A stretch of 64,000 nt of DNA from Anaerococcus provencensis (GCF_000312365.2 NZ_HG003684.1:1-64000); one strand, 5' to 3'. Shown: positions 47,436-55,997, counted from the stretch's first letter. Made by a program: numbers and translations. Notes: generated by a model not told the origin, from the sequence alone.

Positions 47436-47444
47436 GAGGAAGTT

Positions 47445-48059
47445 ATGATTAAATGTGAAAATGTCTCACTTAATATTAAAGGAAAAGAAATCTTTGACAA
47501 TTTAAGTTTCTATATCAATAAGCCACAAATGGTAGCAATAACTGGAGTTTCAGGCAGTGGAAAAACCTCATTGTTGAATTGTTTGGGCTTAATCAAGGAA
47601 ATAAGTTCAGGAAGAATTTTAATTGATGGAAAAGATTGTACACATTTGTCAGAAAAAGAAAAAATTTCTTTTTGGAAAGATAAAGCAGCATTTATATTTC
47701 AAGATTATGGTATTCTTGATGAGGAAAGTGTGATCTATAATATAACTTTTTCCGATAAGAAGTCTGATAGACAGAAAGCTGAAAATTTTCTTAAACAAGT
47801 TGGTTTATCAAGCAAGGTAAATAGCTTAGCGTCTACCCTATCGGGGGGAGAAAAACAAAGGTTAGGAATTGCACGAGCTTTGTATAAGAAAGCAAAATTT
47901 CTTTTTGCAGATGAGCCTACAGCTTCCTTAGATGAAAGAAATAGAGAACTTATATTAAGACTTTTGAGAGACTGCTCAGAAAAAGGAATTTTTGTGATAC
48001 TTGCTACTCATGATGAGAAATTATCCAAATCATGTGATATGGTGATTTCAATGAGATAA
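47445..48059 (+). CDS. ABC-transporter ATPase of the lactococcin-972-type operon
   Basis: 204 residues, compact and complete. Walker A is GVSGSGKTSLLN (about 33-44), the Q-loop lies in FIFQDYGIL, the signature is LSGGEKQRLGIARAL (about 129-143), Walker B is FLFADEPTASLD, and the His switch is in ATHDEK. The MacB-like 3-D fold class pairs with the 7TM protein upstream. ATG follows TAGGAGG, nine bases after that gene's stop. A terminator closes the operon. Confidence 0.92.
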   Translation: MIKCENVSLNIKGKEIFDNLSFYINKPQMVAITGVSGSGKTSLLNCLGLIKEISSGRILIDGKDCTHLSEKEKISFWKDKAAFIFQDYGILDEESVIYNITFSDKKSDRQKAENFLKQVGLSSKVNSLASTLSGGEKQRLGIARALYKKAKFLFADEPTASLDERNRELILRLLRDCSEKGIFVILATHDEKLSKSCDMVISMR

Positions 48060-48091
48060 ATAACTTGAAAAACAAATAAACGATCGAACAT

Positions 48092-48122
48092 AAAGGACAT
48101 ATAAAAAATATATGTCCTTTTA
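48092..48122 (+). terminator. Terminator after the bacteriocin operon
   Basis: AAAGGACATAT (48092-48102) pairs with ATATGTCCTTT (48110-48120), followed by a short T tail. Confidence 0.8.
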
Positions 48123-48523
48123 ATATTGAGAAATATTGAAGTGAAAGAATCAAGATGAAAGAATTAAAAAAATAATGGAACAATTTGAGTAAGAATTAGA
48201 CAAAATAGAAAAGGTACAAAACTGAACTGACCTCCTCAAGTTAGTTTTTAGGTCTAACTTTATGGGGTCACCTTATTTCTTGATAGCTTTTATTGGTGCT
48301 ATTTTTATAAGTTTAATATTTATTATTCTTCTTAAATATAATGGTATGTAGATAAAATTAAAGATTTAAGCCTATAATTAAGCGTTGTTTGAGTAAATAA
48401 AGGCTTAAGCTACCTAATTAAGAGAATTATTATAAAAGTATTTATCATAAAATTATCTTAACAAAGTTGATATTTATTTGTGGTAAGTTGCAGAGTAATA
48501 TTTTTGTTTGATAGCAAAAAATA
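48123..48523. other. 401-base gap with a pair of IS3-like ends and stem-loops
   Basis: No gene is supportable. TGACCTCCTCAAGTTAG (48228-48244) and CTAACTTTATGGGGTCA (48254-48270) are imperfect inverted repeats whose outer ends resemble IS3-family termini (TGACCCCATAAAGTTAGACC reading inward). No transposase lies between them, so this is a scar or an unrelated hairpin. TTAAGCCT (48366-48373) with AGGCTTAA (48401-48408) forms another stem. AGTAATATTTTT (48494-48505) with AAAAATATTACT (48517-48528) lies over the relaxase stop and may terminate it. Confidence 0.5.
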
Positions 48524-49894
48524 TTACTTATATAACTCATTATTAAGATATTTATTGGTATTTTTTCTCAATTGAGTAAGCTCGTAAATCAAAGTGTTCT
48601 TATTAGAGTAGTCTTTCATAAGAATATCTTTTTTACTTTTATATTCATCGTAAATATTTGATAATTCTTTTATGCTTAAATTTTTATACTTGTTTTTGTC
48701 TAAAGTGGTTATTGACTTTTCGTATGTGATAATTTGAGTTTTATATTCGACATAAAATTCTTTATCTTTAGAGTTTGATTTATAGATCTCATAAATAGAT
48801 TTATTCAAATTTAAAGTGTTTAAAGCTTCAATTGCAGTATAGATTTCGTTCAAATTTTTTTCTATATCCTTAATTTTATCTAAAGTTTTTTGTCTATTAA
48901 TGGCTTCTTGTTGAAGTTTATTTTCTAGATCTATATTAGATGTCAGCCCATACTTTCTGAGTTGATTTAAAGTGTCAGCCATAGTATTCATATTGTGTTT
49001 CTTTGCCCATATTTTATAAGCCTCAGAAGATTGTATCTTTTTATTATTTTTTAAGTCTATTATATTGTCGACTTTTTTATATGTTTTCGTAGAAGAATCA
49101 AAATCAATTTTTACGAACTTTTTATTCATATTATTCTCGATTCTTTCCTTTATCTTTTCATTGGTATAATCTTTTCCAAGAGTATTTTCTTTAGTACGAA
49201 TAAATCGTCCTTTTTCTCCTTGTTCTTTATGACGAAAAGATAAATACTTACCTAATTTGATTTCGTATCCATATTCTTCCATAGTTTTTAAAAAGTTATC
49301 ATAGCTATTAGACTTTTGAATAGCATGATCAATAGATATTTGAAGTCTATATTTCCAAGATGTCCCTTTTTTAAATTCCATATATTCTTTATATGATTTC
49401 CCATTAGTTTTATATTTATTTTTAAACTTCATATAGTCTTCATCTATAATAGATAACTTATATTTTCTACACAAGTCATCACTATAATTTCTAATTTGAT
49501 GGTAAGATTTTTTATTGCTTTGATAGGCTTTACCTGTATGAAAAGAAACATTATTAAATAGAATATGGTTATGAATATGCTCCTTATCAACATGGGTAGT
49601 TATTACATATTCATATTTTCCTTGCAGTACCTTCTCACATAATTCAATTCCAATTTTGTGAGCCTCTTCAGGTGTAGTTTCTCCAGGTGCGAAAGCTTGA
49701 ATTAAATGCCTAGCTAAAACTTTAGCTTTAGAATTACATTCTATTTTTGTTTGTTCAAACTCTAAATGAGCAGTTGTAGGGTTACAATTTAGAGATGAAA
49801 TTAGAATTTTTTCGTCTGTTTTATTGCTATCCATAATATAATCAAGGGCAGCTTTTAATGTAGATTTAATAGGATGAATCTTAGTAACAGCCAT
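48524..49894 (-). CDS. MOBP-type relaxase
   Basis: 456 residues. The N-terminal HUH nuclease has a likely catalytic Tyr19 (ALDYIMD) and the histidine triad in HVDKEHIHNHILFN (His101, 106, 108, 110). FHTGKAYQSNKKSYHQIR is another family motif. The C-terminal half is helical and Lys-rich. It nicks oriT and pilots the strand to TraG. It is encoded opposite to the transfer genes. Its ATG overlaps the mobC stop (TAATG), so it is translationally coupled. Confidence 0.92.
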   Translation of the reverse strand: MAVTKIHPIKSTLKAALDYIMDSNKTDEKILISSLNCNPTTAHLEFEQTKIECNSKAKVLARHLIQAFAPGETTPEEAHKIGIELCEKVLQGKYEYVITTHVDKEHIHNHILFNNVSFHTGKAYQSNKKSYHQIRNYSDDLCRKYKLSIIDEDYMKFKNKYKTNGKSYKEYMEFKKGTSWKYRLQISIDHAIQKSNSYDNFLKTMEEYGYEIKLGKYLSFRHKEQGEKGRFIRTKENTLGKDYTNEKIKERIENNMNKKFVKIDFDSSTKTYKKVDNIIDLKNNKKIQSSEAYKIWAKKHNMNTMADTLNQLRKYGLTSNIDLENKLQQEAINRQKTLDKIKDIEKNLNEIYTAIEALNTLNLNKSIYEIYKSNSKDKEFYVEYKTQIITYEKSITTLDKNKYKNLSIKELSNIYDEYKSKKDILMKDYSNKNTLIYELTQLRKNTNKYLNNELYK

Positions 49895-50262
49895 TATTTT
49901 TTCTCCGTATTAAAATTATTGGAATAAGTAAGAGAGTATATCTTTTTACGCATGGATAAAATATCTTTTGCTTGCTTTTCTAATGATTTTTTCAAATCAT
50001 CTATATCATTTTTATATATAAGGGATGTTGAGTTTACTCTTTTTGCAATTTGATTTATATTACTTGAAGTATGACTTATATTTGTTGACATTTCACGAAA
50101 AACATCCATATCTAGAATAAAGATATCTTTTTCTAAAACACATTTTATAATAAATTGTCTAAGAGATTTGCATTTAGATGCTTTATATTTTTTGTTCAGT
50201 AATTCTAATTCTTCATCAGATAGCATTAGATATATCCCGTTATTTCTAGTTCTATTTGCCAT
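49894..50262 (-). CDS. mobC: MobC-family relaxosome accessory protein
   Basis: 122 residues. The N-terminus resembles a ribbon-helix-helix DNA-binding domain (IYLMLSDEELELLNKKYKAS, SLRQFIIKCVLE). The MobC signature MSTNISHTSSNINQIAKRVN lies near 69-88. It helps the relaxase open and bind oriT. ATG follows AAAGGAGGT on the minus strand. The candidate oriT lies upstream of it. Confidence 0.88.
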   Translation of the reverse strand: MANRTRNNGIYLMLSDEELELLNKKYKASKCKSLRQFIIKCVLEKDIFILDMDVFREMSTNISHTSSNINQIAKRVNSTSLIYKNDIDDLKKSLEKQAKDILSMRKKIYSLTYSNNFNTEKK

Positions 50263-50298
50263 AGGTTACCTCCTTTATATAGTTAAGTAAAAAAAGAA

Positions 50299-50339
50299 AA
50301 ACCTGTAAAAGCAAGTATAGCAACTTGTTTTACAGGTTT
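50299..50339. terminator. Long hairpin upstream of mobC
   Basis: AAACCTGTAAAA (50299-50310) pairs with TTTTACAGGTTT (50328-50339); CAAGT/ACTTG extends the stem inside. A/T tracts on both sides make it a possible bidirectional terminator. Part of the relaxosome binding site is an alternative. Confidence 0.6.
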
Positions 50340-50489
50340 AATTTATTATATATTCTTTAAGAAAACTCCTGAGTTTTGCTTCTAATTATCTTATATTTTA
50401 TCACCTTTAAAAAGAAAAATCAAATTTCGTATATGAGAGAATGTAAATATTTTTTATAAGGATAGCTAATGCAAGTTAAAAAAAATTAG

Positions 50490-50600
50490 GGGTTTGGGGA
50501 TATTCCCCAACAAGCAAAATAGATTAAAACAAACAGTAGCTATATAGTTGATTTAATCTATTTTTTCGTAAGTGCATATGCACTTACTGTGCTTGCTACA
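50490..50600. other. Candidate origin of transfer (oriT)
   Basis: Three dyads are packed upstream of mobC. TTGGGGA-TAT-TCCCCAA lies at 50494-50510. AATAGATTAAA (50518-50528) pairs with TTTAATCTATT (50552-50562) before a T-run. The perfect 20-bp palindrome GTAAGTGCATATGCACTTAC is at 50568-50587. The TAAGTGC core equals the conserved part of RSF1010/pGO1-type nick regions. No coding capacity is present. Position and structure fit an oriT; the nick site cannot be assigned from sequence alone. Confidence 0.5.
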
Positions 50601-50672
50601 TAAGCCATTTAAGCTCAAAACTAAATATAATTAAGAAATTTTGCTTGATTTAGTAATAGATTCTATCCTTAC

Positions 50673-51530
50673 TTAAAACTCGAATTTTGATGGACTAACC
50701 CCAAACTTTCTTTTAAAAATTCTACTAAAATAATTTGCATCATTAAAACCACATTTTATGGCAATTTCTGTTATATTTAATGTATTAGTCCTTAATAATT
50801 CTATAGATTTTTTTAGTCTTATATCATTTATGTATTTTGTTACTGTTTTACCAGTCATATCTTTAAAAAGTCTGCAAAAATGGAATTTACTAACATAAGC
50901 GATGTTGGCAAGATCTATAAGTGAAATTTTAGAATCGTAATTTTTGTCTATAAATTCAAAGACATCATAAAATCTTTTCGTATTATTTAATCTCATATCC
51001 AGTTGAGTGTTAGTTAGAAATTTAACCATATAATTTCGTAATAATAATACGAATAATTCGTAAAATTGAGATTTTATAGCAAGTTCATAACCAATATCTT
51101 TTTTGAAATATTCTTCAATGATTAAATCAATACATTTTTTTACGATAGGATCATTACGTATTAAGTTCTTAAAAAGAATTGAATTTTCTGAAAGTGGGGA
51201 TAGATATTTAGTTTGGCACAAATCTATTTGATTACTAAATAAAAATGGCATATCTATACGAATTAAGAAAAAAGTAAATTTATCATTTAAACTTTCTAGA
51301 TAATGCATTTCCTTAACATTAACTATTATTATATCTTTCTTTGTCACATTATATAATTTGGTATTGCATCTTATAAAACCTTCTCCAGCAGTAACATAAA
51401 AAATTTGTAGATGTTCATGCCAGTGTTCTTTAAAATTTTTACCTTTTTCCCAGGGGTCTGATAATCCAATATCAACACAAAAACTTTTATTAGGCATTTC
51501 TTTACAATAGTAGCTATCATTTTTTTCCAT
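50673..51530 (-). CDS. AraC-family transcriptional regulator of the biosynthetic cluster
   Basis: 285 residues. An N-terminal cupin-like sensing domain (about 15-110, with HWHEHLQIFYVTAGEG) is followed by the double helix-turn-helix at the C-terminus (about 185-285, with LANIAYVSKFHFCRLFKDMTGKTV and ITEIAIKCGFNDANYFSRIFKRKFGVSPS). It is divergent to the O-methyltransferase gene across 230 bases that contain a direct repeat. It therefore probably activates the cluster in response to a small molecule. ATG follows TAGGAGG on the minus strand. Confidence 0.9.
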   Translation of the reverse strand: MEKNDSYYCKEMPNKSFCVDIGLSDPWEKGKNFKEHWHEHLQIFYVTAGEGFIRCNTKLYNVTKKDIIIVNVKEMHYLESLNDKFTFFLIRIDMPFLFSNQIDLCQTKYLSPLSENSILFKNLIRNDPIVKKCIDLIIEEYFKKDIGYELAIKSQFYELFVLLLRNYMVKFLTNTQLDMRLNNTKRFYDVFEFIDKNYDSKISLIDLANIAYVSKFHFCRLFKDMTGKTVTKYINDIRLKKSIELLRTNTLNITEIAIKCGFNDANYFSRIFKRKFGVSPSKFEF

Positions 51531-51584
51531 GAAATCCTCCTATACAAAATTTTTTGAATTTTTAATTGTCTTAAGTATATCATG

Positions 51585-51738
51585 AATAGCAAAGAAATAC
51601 TATAAATGGAAGAGACAAGTCTCTATATAAAGTAATTATGAGTTGGGTTAATTTCTACCTATAAATTCATATAATAGCAAAAAAATACTAATATAAAGCA
51701 AACAAATTCTTGGATGAATAGTATTACTTTTATAAAAT
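51585..51738 (+). promoter_or_regulatory. Divergent control region: direct repeats, dyad and cluster promoter
   Basis: AATAGCAAAGAAATACTATA (51585-51604) is repeated as AATAGCAAAAAAATACTAATA (from 51673), 88 bases apart. These are candidate AraC-type half sites. Between them lies AGAGAC-AA-GTCTCT (51611-51624). TTGGAT (51710-51715), 17 bp and TAAAAT (51733-51738) form a plausible promoter just after the second repeat. That placement fits an activator contacting RNA polymerase. Confidence 0.55.
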
Positions 51739-51760
51739 AATTATAAAAAGGAGGTTGCAT

Positions 51761-52395
51761 ATGGATAGTATTATTAGTAATTATGTTGGAACTATGAGTA
51801 AGTATCAAAACTTTTTAGATAAGCATACATATGAAAAAGATACTAAAATTACTGGTTATTGCCCTGTTATCGATACTACTGTAGCCATGTTTCTGAAAGT
51901 TCTTATTGATATAAAAAACCTAAAAGAGTATTAGAATTAGGGACTAGTATAGGGTATTCTACAACAGTGATGGCTCAAAGTCTTAGTAAATATGGAGGGA
52001 AAATAACAACAATTGAATTTGATAAGGATATTGCTGTAGAAGCAAAATTAAATTTTGAGAAATATAGAGTTTCACACATAATAAATGTTATTAATGCGGA
52101 TGCAACAAAAATATTGCCAAGTTTAACCGAAAAGTTTGATATGATTTTTTTGGATTTATATAATGAAGTATATTTGAGTGTTTTAGATTATTGTGTTGAT
52201 TTATTAGATGATAATGGACTATTAATAGCAGATGATACGCTTTTTCCTGTTGCTAAAAATAGAAGTATTTTCAAAATGAGTAATAAGTATTTACATAAAT
52301 TTAATGTGGAGATTAGCAAAAGGGAAGATCTTAATAGTGTATTAATTCCTTTAGACGATGGAATAACTCTTATAGTTAAAAATAATGATATTTAA
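51761..52395 (+). pseudogene. SAM-dependent O-methyltransferase, split by a -1 frameshift
   Basis: ATG 51761 (after AAAAAGGAGG) opens the family's N-terminus (SNYVGTMSKYQNFLDKH, TGYCPVIDTTVAMFLKVLIDIK) and stops at 51934. The remainder continues in the next frame: KKPKRVLELGTSIGYSTTVMAQ (SAM-binding motif I), IEFDKDIA, FDMIFLDLYN, GLLIADDTLF. Together this is a ~210-residue class I enzyme related to catechol/caffeoyl-CoA O-methyltransferases. The frames meet at A AAA AAC (51913-51919), as if one A were missing. It is the first gene of the cluster. Loss of function, programmed frameshifting or sequencing error are all possible. Confidence 0.75.
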
Positions 52396-53081
52396 AAAGT
52401 AGAGGATATAAAATGAAAGATAAAACCAATATAAAACTTTTATTATTACCTTACGCAGGTGGTTCGGCATTATTTTATACTCATTGGAAAAAGTATTTGA
52501 AAGAAAATGTTGAAATTATACCAATTGAGTTTCCAGGTAGGGGTTTAAGATTTAAAGAAAAACCATGTGATAAAGTATCAGATCTTATTGATTCTATATG
52601 GGATACGGTAGAAAGAGAAATAAAAAATCAACGATATGTTATTTTTGCTTATTGTGTAGGAACTATTGTATTATATGAGTTATTTAAACTTATTAGAAAA
52701 AATAAATTAACTGAACCAGAACATTGTTTTATATGTGCATATTCTCCTCCAAATTTAATTAAAAAAGACACTGACGAAAGAAACATTAGTGAGGATGAAT
52801 TAATACTTGAATGGTGCATGAAAAGTCGAATTAGTAAAGAGCTATTGGAAGAAAAACCGTATTTAAAAACTTTTTATGATGTATGGAAATTAGATCGAGA
52901 AATGGTGGACAATTATATTTTTAAAGGGGATATAGAATTATTAAATTGTAATATTACGTTAATTAGAGGGGATAAAGATTTTGCTTTATGTCAAAGAGAT
53001 GGTAAGGATACAGTAAATAGTACAATTTAAAATCGAATATCTGGTACAATAAATAATAAGAAATCATAGGGGGATTTTAAA

Positions 53082-53315
53082 TTGGCTAAACACTACGAAG
53101 AAGACTTCAAGAAACAGATGGTAGAAATCGTTAACCAAGGTAACTACACATATAAAAAATTGGGAGAAGAATACGACATAGCACCATCAACAATAAGAGA
53201 TTGGGTTAATAGATACAACAGCTCAAATTCCTTCAACATTGATGATAATAGAACAGAAGAAGAAAAGGAATTAATCAAACTAAGAAAAAAAGTAAAACAG
53301 CTTAATGGAAAATGA
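53082..53315 (+). CDS. IS3-family transposase OrfA (frameshifted near its end)
   Basis: 77 residues from TTG 53082 (AGGGGG precedes it). It is a helix-turn-helix DNA-binding subunit: [38 protein letters not shown], then the leucine-zipper start LRKKVKQL. The expected continuation [17 protein letters not shown] is present in another frame (53305-53355) after CAGCTT, so two bases appear lost near 53303. The normal OrfA stop would be TAA 53353-53355, beside the AAAAAG slippery site used to make OrfAB. Confidence 0.85.
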   Translation: MAKHYEEDFKKQMVEIVNQGNYTYKKLGEEYDIAPSTIRDWVNRYNSSNSFNIDDNRTEEEKELIKLRKKVKQLNGK

Positions 53316-53396
53316 TATTTTAAAGCAAGCTGCACTACTACTAGGCAAAAAGTAAAGCTCATAATCTCAAACAGGGATAAATACAGTATTAGTGCA

Positions 53397-54206
53397 ATGT
53401 GTAAGTTTTTAGGTATACCAAGAAGTTTAATATACTATCATCTAAACAAAAAAGAATCAAAAGACAACCTAAAAACCGAAGAGCTTTTAGAAGAAAAAAT
53501 CATAGAAATATTCAGAAAAAGTAAAAATTCATACGGATCAAGAAAAATCAAAGTAGAGTTAGAAAAACAAAATATCACAGTATCAAGAAGAAAAATATGT
53601 AGAATAATGAAAAAACATGCCTTAGTATCAAGCTATACAGTAAAACAATACAAGGTAGAAAAAACCACATGTAACAACAAAAAGATTAATAACAAGATAG
53701 ATAGACAATTTTACAATAGGCCATCTTTACAAGCATGTGTAAGTGACTTAACTTACGTAAGAGTAGGAAATAGTTGGAACTACATCTGTGCAATAATCGA
53801 TTTACACAATCGAGAAATAATAGGATATGCAGCAGGAAAAAATAAGAGCGCAGATTTAGTAAAAGAAGCAATATATTCAATCAAGTACCCATTAAATAAA
53901 ATAAAAATATTTCACACAGATAGAGGACGAGAATTTGACAACAAAAGCATAGATAAAATTCTAGACATATTTGGCATAGAAAGATCCTTAAGTGGAAAGG
54001 GAAGTCCATATGATAATGCAGTAGCTGAAGCATTTAATAAGGTGATGAAAACAGAATTTGTTTATCAGAAAGAATTTAAAAACTTAAAACAACTAAAATT
54101 AGAACTATCAGAATATGTTTATCGGTACAACAACCTAAGAATCCATGGATCCTTAGGTTACTTGTCACCAGTTAAATATAGAAACCAAATCTTAGCTAGT
54201 AACTAG
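53397..54206 (+). CDS. IS3-family transposase OrfB (DDE integrase core)
   Basis: 269 residues from ATG 53397; the frame is open upstream (KLIISNRDKYSISA), as expected when it is made by -1 frameshifting from orfA. Its HTH_21-like region KNSYGSRKIKVELEK is followed by the rve catalytic domain, with Asp in VSDLTYVR, Asp in FHTDRGREF, and Glu in YDNAVAEAFNKVMK. The C-terminal YRYNNLRIHGSLGYLSPVKY is typical. OrfB is intact, but the orfA lesion probably prevents autonomous transposition. Confidence 0.92.
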   Translation: MCKFLGIPRSLIYYHLNKKESKDNLKTEELLEEKIIEIFRKSKNSYGSRKIKVELEKQNITVSRRKICRIMKKHALVSSYTVKQYKVEKTTCNNKKINNKIDRQFYNRPSLQACVSDLTYVRVGNSWNYICAIIDLHNREIIGYAAGKNKSADLVKEAIYSIKYPLNKIKIFHTDRGREFDNKSIDKILDIFGIERSLSGKGSPYDNAVAEAFNKVMKTEFVYQKEFKNLKQLKLELSEYVYRYNNLRIHGSLGYLSPVKYRNQILASN

Positions 54207-54417
54207 TTAAAATTATAATGGTGCGTTCGATTTTAGATTGTACAAATAGGTGTTGACAATCCAGAGATATTGAGTCTTGGAAAGATTTTACTATAGGGAA
54301 TGTTGAGAATGTTGTGGTTGAAGGAAGTCACGATTTTTTAAAAACTAATGAAAAGTCGGTAATCAGAATAATTAATGCAACACTAGAAAAATTTTAAAAT
54401 ATGGAGGTAAATAATAA

Positions 54418-54675
54418 ATGAAGGGTTTAAAAGAAAAGTTAGAGAATATAATTATTAGCTTGATGACTTCACATGATGATACTGAAGATAATGATTTTTG
54501 TTTATGTAAAAATGTAGAAGAATATTTGTGTTATATTGATTCAATAAGATTTATTGAACTAATTACAACTGTTGAAAGTGAATTTGATATAGAAATCAAC
54601 AATGAAGATTTAGTTGAAGAAAATGTAAAAAGCTTTGATAAATTTATGCAACTTATAAGCAAATATGTAAAATGA
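54418..54675 (+). CDS. Free-standing acyl/peptidyl carrier protein
   Basis: 85 residues, helical and acidic. The phosphopantetheine attachment serine is Ser42 in YIDSIRFIELI, followed by the helix III region ESEFDIEINNEDLVEENVKSFDKFMQLI. ATG follows TATGGAGG. Its stop overlaps the next start (ATGA), coupling it to the HemN-like radical SAM gene. It probably carries the substrate loaded by one of the two adenylate-forming enzymes downstream. Confidence 0.85.
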   Translation: MKGLKEKLENIIISLMTSHDDTEDNDFCLCKNVEEYLCYIDSIRFIELITTVESEFDIEINNEDLVEENVKSFDKFMQLISKYVK

Positions 54676-55997
54676 AAGGAATTATTGGTATGTTTAATAA
54701 AAAAATTTTGTTGCCACATCAATACTATTATCCGCATATGGACCTTGTAGAAGATAAAAGTACTATTAGAAAAGAAGAAGAATTTTTTAAAAGTTTGGAG
54801 ATTGCAAAGAAAAAGAAAAGGGCTTCTGTATATATACATATTCCGTTTTGTGATTCTAGATGTGAGTTTTGTGGATTTGATAAAGTTAAAAATACGTCTG
54901 AAATGGAAAAATATAAAGATATTGCTATAGAAGAAATCAAATATTATGCAAATAAAAATTATATACAAAATTTAGAAATAGATGTTATCCATATAGGTGG
55001 AGGGACCCCAACTATATTACCACCTAAAATTTTTAACGAAATCCTGGGCGCAGCAAAAAAGTATTTTAATACTACAGATAATTTAGTTATTAATATAGAA
55101 GGATCTGCAACAACAATTTATAAAGATGAAGTTATTGAATATATAAAGGAAAATAATATTTCAAAAGTTAGCGTTGGTGTTCAAACATTTAATTCAAAAT
55201 TAAGAGAAAAATATAAATCTAAGGCGACTTTAGATGAAGTTTATCTAACATTAAATAAACTTAAAGATAATAAAATAAAAACTGGAATTGATATTATGTA
55301 TGGCTTTCCAGATTTTCGAATAGGGAATATAGCTGAAATTACATTTAACGATATTAATGAGGCCATAAAGTTAGATATAGATGCAATTGATTTTGGACAA
55401 TTATATCCTTATTGCAATAATTTGGAAAAAAGAATTAAGAATGAAAGACTGAAATTACCTAATAAACACCAGATAATTAATGTTATAAAAACTGTAAATA
55501 ATATTATGAAAAAAAACGGATATGAGCAAAAAGCATCATATGGATATACCAAAAAAAATTCAGATATTATGGTTATGGAGTCCTCTTATTACGGTGGAAT
55601 TAAGGATGTACCTGATTGTATAGCAATTGGGTCTGGAGCTTTTGGTTTTATAAATGGATATAAATACAGAAATAATTCATATAATGCATATCTTATAAAT
55701 AAGAAAATGAAATTTTCACAATTAAAAAAGTTGAATGATATACAATTACAGAATTTAAATGTAGTAGGATTTCCTAAAGTTTTATATCTATCAAAAAAAC
55801 AATTAACTATGAACGGTGCAGAAAGATATGATTATAAAATAAAAAAATTATTGGAAAATGGAATGCTAGAGGAGTCGTTGGATGGATTTAGTATAACTGA
55901 AGAGGGAAAATGCTTTATTGATAATATATACTATTATCTTTTGGAAGATGAGGAGAAAGAAAGAGTTACTAGGCAAACGAAAATATTATATATTTAA
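54672..55997 (+). CDS. HemN-like radical SAM enzyme
   Basis: 441 residues. The C-x3-C-x2-C cluster is Cys60, Cys64, Cys67 (PFCDSRCEFCGF), with HIGGGTPTILPP and VSVGVQTFNSKLREKY as HemN/HemW-family motifs and a C-terminal HemN-like domain (about 370-440). In natural-product clusters, HemN-like enzymes (class C) act as methylases or cyclopropanases. Here, coupled to a carrier-protein gene, it probably modifies a carrier-bound acyl group. A housekeeping haem role is unlikely given its neighbours. Confidence 0.85.
   Translation: MKGIIGMFNKKILLPHQYYYPHMDLVEDKSTIRKEEEFFKSLEIAKKKKRASVYIHIPFCDSRCEFCGFDKVKNTSEMEKYKDIAIEEIKYYANKNYIQNLEIDVIHIGGGTPTILPPKIFNEILGAAKKYFNTTDNLVINIEGSATTIYKDEVIEYIKENNISKVSVGVQTFNSKLREKYKSKATLDEVYLTLNKLKDNKIKTGIDIMYGFPDFRIGNIAEITFNDINEAIKLDIDAIDFGQLYPYCNNLEKRIKNERLKLPNKHQIINVIKTVNNIMKKNGYEQKASYGYTKKNSDIMVMESSYYGGIKDVPDCIAIGSGAFGFINGYKYRNNSYNAYLINKKMKFSQLKKLNDIQLQNLNVVGFPKVLYLSKKQLTMNGAERYDYKIKKLLENGMLEESLDGFSITEEGKCFIDNIYYYLLEDEEKERVTRQTKILYI

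Larger units (their letters stand above)
53020..54243 (+). mobile_element. IS3-family (IS150-group) insertion sequence
   Basis: About 1.22 kb. The left terminal repeat GTACAATTTAAAATCGA (53020-53036) and the right one TCGATTTTAGATTGTAC (54227-54243) match at 16 of 17 positions. AAATA occurs directly outside both ends (53015-53019 and 54244-54248) as a target-site duplication. It contains orfA and orfB and interrupts the thioesterase gene. Confidence 0.85.
52413..54397 (+). pseudogene. Type II thioesterase with Cys nucleophile, split by an IS3-family insertion
   Basis: The N-terminal part (52413-53019) is a GrsT-like alpha/beta-hydrolase: LLLPYAGGSALFYTHWKKYL, FPGRGLRFKEKP, the nucleophile elbow FAYCVGT (normally GHSMG, so Cys replaces Ser), and LIRGDKDF with the acidic residue. 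After the IS the C-terminal part (54266-54397) resumes in the correct phase (DIESWKDFTIGNVENVVVEGSHDFL) with the catalytic His. AAATA flanks the IS on both sides as target duplication. Removing the IS leaves one in-frame TGA (54254-54256). Such enzymes clear mis-loaded carrier proteins or release products. Confidence 0.78.

Noticed and set aside
54672..55997. Housekeeping coproporphyrinogen oxidase (hemN/hemW)
   Set aside because: The gene overlaps a carrier-protein gene and lies within the biosynthetic cluster, so a tailoring role is more likely.
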